A stretch of DNA of 64,000 nucleotides from Actinomycetota bacterium. Lineage in GTDB: Bacteria > Actinomycetota > Geothermincolia > Geothermincolales > RBG-13-55-18. The notes beneath the pieces are model-generated. The model made no database searches. It was not told where the DNA came from and saw only the letters and a program-made list of their open reading frames with translations. Location: positions 1 through 64,000 of the forward strand of contig JABLXL010000003.1 in the NCBI GenBank assembly GCA_013178005.1. The letters run 5' to 3'. This document shows positions 60,747 to 64,000 of this stretch, piece by piece. Positions within the stretch are counted from its first letter, which is position 1. The number at the start of each line of letters is the position of its first letter. A program made the translations under genes and the position numbers.

Positions 60747-61175
60747 GGAAACCTCCCATCGTGATCATGATCAGCGCTCAACCGGCAATAAACGCTTTCG
60801 ATGTTTGCTCGCCAGAAGCCGCGACATCGATTTCCCCTTAAAAAGTCGCCACGCTCTCCCTCGGGTCTCATCCTAATAAACTATTAACTACTATATATTA
60901 AACTAGCTTGTCGTGCACCATTATGCAATGGTTACCGGTCGTGGGGATGATGCTTGCTGTCCGGCCCTTACCTTGACTGCTTGCCTTATTGCCCCGTTGC
61001 CATGCATCATCTTCGGGTTACCGTCCCCGTTCCAGGAAGAAGATTCCACAAGGAATGGGCTTTATGCTCCGCGAACCATCCGCGGTTCCCCGAAGCTCCG
61101 TTTTCCCTCCTGCTTCCCGCCGCCGCGGCGCAACTACCGGGTTTACTGCCCGTGTGTGATCGAGCGCGGGGAGGC
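60747..61175. other. Intergenic region with an AT-rich patch
   Basis: About 430 bp. The only notable feature is an AT-rich patch at 60870-60906 containing CTATTAACTA and ATATTAAACTAG, upstream of the PadR gene on the minus strand. It resembles half of the palindrome at 51476-51492. No gene is recognised. Confidence 0.45.
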
Positions 61176-61835
61176 TCAGCCGGGATCCACCATGGAATCG
61201 TGAGGGGATGGGGGCTCCAACCTGCCGTCGGCTATGGATATGACGCGGCTGCTCACTTCCCCGCAGAGCATGCGCAGCTCGAAGGCGTTCAGATAGTCGG
61301 TGGCCGAGGCGTCGAAGAGGATGCGTAGGTTGGGCGGGAACTCCTCGTCTCCCCTCCAGGCGATGAGCAATAAGGGGAGGCGCGGAAAGGTGTCTATGAC
61401 CATGCCCAGGTCTCCCTGGTCCACCTTCCTGGCGCCCAGCGCCTCGCAGGCACGGCCCATCCCCTCCAGGTCCTCCCCGAACCTGCGGCAGAGCTTTTCC
61501 TCCACCGTCTCGGAGAAGCTCTTGGCGTAGAAAAGGCCGTCTTTCAGCTCCCGGTAAGGCACCCACCTGCTCGCGAGGGGACCCGCCTTCGCCTTGGCTA
61601 AATAGAGGAAAGCCAGCAGCTTCACCACGTAGGTGTCGAGGAACTTGGGGGCGTGAAAAGAGAGGTCGGGATGGGAGATGAAGAGCTCCCAGCGCATAAA
61701 GGACAGTCTGAAGCAGCCCTCCTGGAAGGGAACACCCGCGCGCTCCGCTATATCCGAGGGGTCGCTTCCTTTAAGCACCGCGCTGGGATCGGCGAAGGGG
61801 TCCCTATGGACGCCGCCGTTTTTTTCTTCCGTCAA
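61176..61835 (-). CDS. DUF3786 domain protein
   Basis: A 219-aa protein. Residues about 20-205 fit DUF3786: FRLSFMRWELFISHPDLSFH, LLAFLYLAKAKAGPLASRWV, PYRELKDGLFYAKSF, and a C-terminal GDEEFPPNLRILFDASATDY, LNAFELRMLCGEV. DUF3786 proteins occur mainly in anaerobes; their role is not established. TTG 61835 is favoured: GGAGG is 8 nt upstream, and the start follows the Nudix gene stop by 2 nt, which indicates translational coupling. It is the last gene of the nrdD operon. Confidence 0.8.
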   Translation of the reverse strand: MTEEKNGGVHRDPFADPSAVLKGSDPSDIAERAGVPFQEGCFRLSFMRWELFISHPDLSFHAPKFLDTYVVKLLAFLYLAKAKAGPLASRWVPYRELKDGLFYAKSFSETVEEKLCRRFGEDLEGMGRACEALGARKVDQGDLGMVIDTFPRLPLLLIAWRGDEEFPPNLRILFDASATDYLNAFELRMLCGEVSSRVISIADGRLEPPSPHDSMVDPG

Positions 61836-61837
61836 AG

Positions 61838-62287
61838 TCAATCCCTCCAGAGCCGGCCGAGATAGACTCCTCCCCCACGATAGCCGGGGGCGCAGGCCCG
61901 CTGCAGGAACGCCGCCATGGGCGGATACAGCCTCACCCGCTGAAGTTCCCCTAACTCGACGAAGGCGCAACCTTTAACCCTGGGGTCCGAGGAAGGCCTG
62001 ATCTCCCCTCCCCTTTCCATTCCCTTGAACACCAGGTTGACGATGTGCCTGGACCCGTCGGGGTAGAAGGTCTCGCTCACGCAGAGAAGGCGGCCGGCCT
62101 GCACCTCCAGGCCGGTTTCCTCGCGCACCTCCCTATGCAGGGCTTCCACCATGCTCTCACCCCACTTTACACCTCCGCCCGGGAGAAGGTAATATTCGCC
62201 TTCCCCCTCCTTGCGATGCCTCACCAGCAGCAACCTGCCCTCGCGCGTCACCGCCGCCGCGACTCGAAGGCGCGGGCTCTCCTGCAA
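61838..62287 (-). CDS. Nudix hydrolase
   Basis: A 149-aa protein. The Nudix box is complete: GGGVKWGESMVEALHREV, then REETGLEV (G-x5-E-x7-REUxEExGU). It hydrolyses nucleoside diphosphate derivatives with a divalent metal. TTG 62287 has GAGGAG 7 nt upstream and the gene starts just after the radical SAM stop at 62299. Its C-terminus (QRACAPGYRGGGVYLGRLWR) is longer than the core fold. The substrate is unknown; its place in a ribonucleotide reductase operon suggests nucleotide metabolism. Confidence 0.88.
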   Translation of the reverse strand: MQESPRLRVAAAVTREGRLLLVRHRKEGEGEYYLLPGGGVKWGESMVEALHREVREETGLEVQAGRLLCVSETFYPDGSRHIVNLVFKGMERGGEIRPSSDPRVKGCAFVELGELQRVRLYPPMAAFLQRACAPGYRGGGVYLGRLWRD

Positions 62288-62298
62288 CGCTCCGCTCC

Positions 62299-63024
62299 TC
62301 AAGAGGCCGACATCCCCACCAGGCCCCTCACCCTGGTGGGCACGTGCTCGGAGAGCTCCTCCGCCCAACTGGTCAGAGCCTCGTCCGGGAAACCGGGTGC
62401 GCCGGCATATCCAGGGTCGAGGGTGTGCTGGGAGCGGAACTGCTGGAGCACCAGGGATTGCGCGCCCTTTATCATGCACGCCAACTCCTCGAGGTCCTCC
62501 CGCCCCACCAGCCCGGGCACCACCGTGCACCTGAACTCGTGTTCCACGCCGCTCTGGATTATCGCCTCCGCAGAGGCGCGGATGGCCTCGGGATCCACGG
62601 GGCGCCGCGCCACCTGGGGATAGCGCGACAGGGAGGTCTTCAGGTCCATGGCCACGGCGTCCAGCAGCCCTCCCTGGAGCAAAGACCTTAGCACCTGGGG
62701 GCGCGACCCGTTGGTGTCTATCTTTACCGCGAAGCCGAGGTCTCGAAGTTCCGCGCACATGAGAGGCAGGTCCACGTGGATGCAGGGCTCACCGCCGGTT
62801 ACGGCGACGCCGTCTATCCACCCCCTACGCTGCTCGAGGAAGGCAAGCACCTCCTGCCACGGCAGGCACTCGCCGTTTCCCCTCTCCTCCACCAGCTCCG
62901 GGTTGTGGCAGTAAGGGCAGCGGAAATTGCATCCGCCTAAAAAGACCACGCTGCATATCTTCCCCGGCCAGTCCAGCATGCTGGAGGGCAGAAATCCCCT
63001 TACGCTACGGAAGACGGAGGCCAT
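62299..63024 (-). CDS. nrdG: Anaerobic ribonucleotide reductase activating enzyme (NrdG-type radical SAM)
   Basis: A 241-aa radical SAM protein. The cluster motif is CxxxCxxC in GGCNFRCPYCHNPEL, followed by VAVTGGEPCIHVDLPLM (the GGEP SAM-binding motif) and VKIDTNGSRP. It is of the longer NrdG subtype that resembles pyruvate-formate-lyase activases. It would form the glycyl radical on NrdD, encoded two genes upstream. The ATG at 63024 lies just after the stop of the redox-protein gene. No strong ribosome site is seen, so coupling is likely. Confidence 0.88.
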   Translation of the reverse strand: MASVFRSVRGFLPSSMLDWPGKICSVVFLGGCNFRCPYCHNPELVEERGNGECLPWQEVLAFLEQRRGWIDGVAVTGGEPCIHVDLPLMCAELRDLGFAVKIDTNGSRPQVLRSLLQGGLLDAVAMDLKTSLSRYPQVARRPVDPEAIRASAEAIIQSGVEHEFRCTVVPGLVGREDLEELACMIKGAQSLVLQQFRSQHTLDPGYAGAPGFPDEALTSWAEELSEHVPTRVRGLVGMSAS

Positions 63025-63025
63025 A

Positions 63026-63271
63026 TCAATTGAGGCGTTCCGCAACGTCGCGCGGCGAGGGCACTTCGCAGCGCCAGGCATGCACCTCTCGCCCGCTGTC
63101 ATCCACCACCACGATGCTGGGCGTGCACAGCACGCTGTAGAAGGCCGCTTCGGCCAATCCGTCCACTTCCTCGATGTCGTATATCTCCGTGTGTGGGAAA
63201 CGCCCGGCGACCTCCTTTGCGGCCGGACACTTATTGCAGTCCCGCTTCACGAAAACCTTCAGGTGCTGCAC
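63026..63271 (-). CDS. Small CxxC thioredoxin/glutaredoxin-fold protein
   Basis: An 81-aa protein with the redox pair CNKC near residue 12 (VKRDCNKCPAAKEVAGRF) and the cis-Pro loop VLCTPSIVVVDDSG. The length and single domain match the thioredoxin-like proteins found with anaerobic NrdD, for which they may supply electrons. The start is GTG 63271 with AAAGGAGGT about 7 nt upstream. It overlaps the 3' end of nrdD by 41 bp. Confidence 0.85.
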   Translation of the reverse strand: MQHLKVFVKRDCNKCPAAKEVAGRFPHTEIYDIEEVDGLAEAAFYSVLCTPSIVVVDDSGREVHAWRCEVPSPRDVAERLN

Positions 63272-64000
63272 CTTCCTGACCTCCTTTCAGACTCGTGCGT
63301 ACCCGGTCCTTGAGCTCCCCCACCTTGCCCTTGTTCCAGGTGGTTATCTTGGAGAAATAACCCACGATGCGCGTGATGCCGTATGTGTCGTCGGAACCGC
63401 AGTGCGGGCAGTTTTCGTGCAGGCCGCGGTGGGTGCGCCGGCAGTCGTTGCACACCGTGAACTCGGGCGAGAACGCGATCTGCGAGGAATGCGTGTTGCG
63501 GAAGGTCTTGATGACGAAGTTCTTGATGGACGCGGGATCCGGCTCGTGCTCGCCCAGCCAGATGTGGCATATGGCTCCCGCCTCGATGAGGGGGTGGAAG
63601 AGGCTCTGCTTCTGCACCCTCTCGATGTAGTCTATGTCCGCCTCCACGTTCAGGTGGACGCTGTTGGTGTAGTAGAACTCGTCGCGCTCGATATCCCCTT
63701 TCAGCACCTGCACCGCCTGGGAGGGGTAGTATTTCATGTCCAGCTTGGCGAGCCGGTAGCCGCTGGACTCCGCGGGCGACTCCTCCAGGACCATGTTGAT
63801 GCCGTACTGCTCGGAGAGGCGCTTGCAGGTGAGGTTCATGTGCGCCACCACCTTGAGCCCGAACTTCAGGGCTTCCTGCGACTGGTGGAGCTCCATGCCC
63901 GTGTGGTACTGCACCATCTCGTTGAGACCGAGGAGCCCCGCCAGGTAGGTGAGGCGCTCGAGGCGCAGGTACGGCTCGCCGTCCTTGTCGTCGCAAAGCA
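63231..64000 (-). CDS. nrdD: Anaerobic (class III) ribonucleoside-triphosphate reductase, C-terminal part
   Basis: The last about 256 codons of a minus-strand gene that continues beyond the right edge. It includes LGLNEMVQYHTGMELHQS and a zinc site of two Cys pairs (CNDC and CPHCGSDDTY). The glycyl-radical loop region RIVGYFSKITTWNKGK ends the enzyme. It reduces ribonucleoside triphosphates under anaerobic conditions. The catalytic cysteines and substrate sites lie outside the window. The last 13-14 codons (GAAPEGFREAGLQ) are read from DNA that also encodes the next protein, so the natural end might be earlier. Confidence 0.92.
   Translation of the reverse strand, partial: LCDDKDGEPYLRLERLTYLAGLLGLNEMVQYHTGMELHQSQEALKFGLKVVAHMNLTCKRLSEQYGINMVLEESPAESSGYRLAKLDMKYYPSQAVQVLKGDIERDEFYYTNSVHLNVEADIDYIERVQKQSLFHPLIEAGAICHIWLGEHEPDPASIKNFVIKTFRNTHSSQIAFSPEFTVCNDCRRTHRGLHENCPHCGSDDTYGITRIVGYFSKITTWNKGKVGELKDRVRTSLKGGQEGAAPEGFREAGLQ

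Overview
The window is high-GC bacterial chromosome carrying mostly housekeeping genes. Several features point to a deep-branching, probably anaerobic member of the Actinomycetota: an FHA - FtsR-type MerR - DUF151 neighbourhood, an RsiG-like protein, LL-diaminopimelate aminotransferase, SpoVS with RNase Y, a class III (oxygen-sensitive) ribonucleotide reductase and a B12-dependent acyl-CoA mutase. The lineage is inferred from gene content; no rRNA is present. GTG and TTG starts are common, so many starts were set by ribosome binding sites.

Layout. 1-2526: the 5' end of an SCP-x-type thiolase, a MerR-TetR fusion regulator with palindromes in its promoter, and a crotonase. 2717-8010: accessory and decaying DNA, with a Yip1-like membrane protein, an 88-bp tandem repeat, a frameshifted second membrane protein, an 866-aa exported protein of unknown function, a TPR/zinc-ribbon protein and remnants of a transposase and a thiamine-diphosphate enzyme. 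8045-23860: conserved core with rsmB, recA, recX, an unassigned leader RNA, rny, a GHKL ATPase, spoVS, miaB, a MEMO/AMMECR1 pair, miaA, dapF, dapL and hflX. This resembles the recA-rny-ymdB-spoVS-miaB order of Firmicutes, with the GHKL ATPase where ymdB would be.

24259-47607: a GAF-GAF-GGDEF cyclase, tRNA-Pro(GGG), phosphatidyltransferase, an MBL-fold protein, a bifunctional-looking nucleotidyltransferase/phosphomannomutase, a LipM-like octanoyltransferase, an RsiG-like protein, FHA and FtsR proteins, an MgtE-like protein, a D,D-carboxypeptidase, hpt, DUF151, a K+ channel, a small redox group, a SipW-type signal peptidase, GDPD and a GAF-PAS protein. 48254-60746: an acyl-CoA catabolic region with acyl-CoA ligase, DUF35 protein, SCP-x thiolase, B12 subunit, a divergent acyl-CoA mutase, acyl-CoA dehydrogenase, SDR, hot-dog thioesterase, TetR and PadR. 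61176-64000: a minus-strand operon of nrdD (partial), a CxxC redox protein, an NrdG-type activase, a Nudix hydrolase and a DUF3786 protein.

Functionally, the two ends of the window (1-2526 and 48254-60746) look like acyl-CoA degradation under TetR-type control. The middle holds DNA repair, RNA modification and decay, lysine/peptidoglycan precursor synthesis and c-di-GMP signalling. The most interesting items are the RsiG-like protein with one c-di-GMP signature, the mutase with an altered active site, the recX gene lacking a normal start codon, the promoter-terminator RNA before rny, and the Yip1/88-bp-repeat/exported-protein locus.
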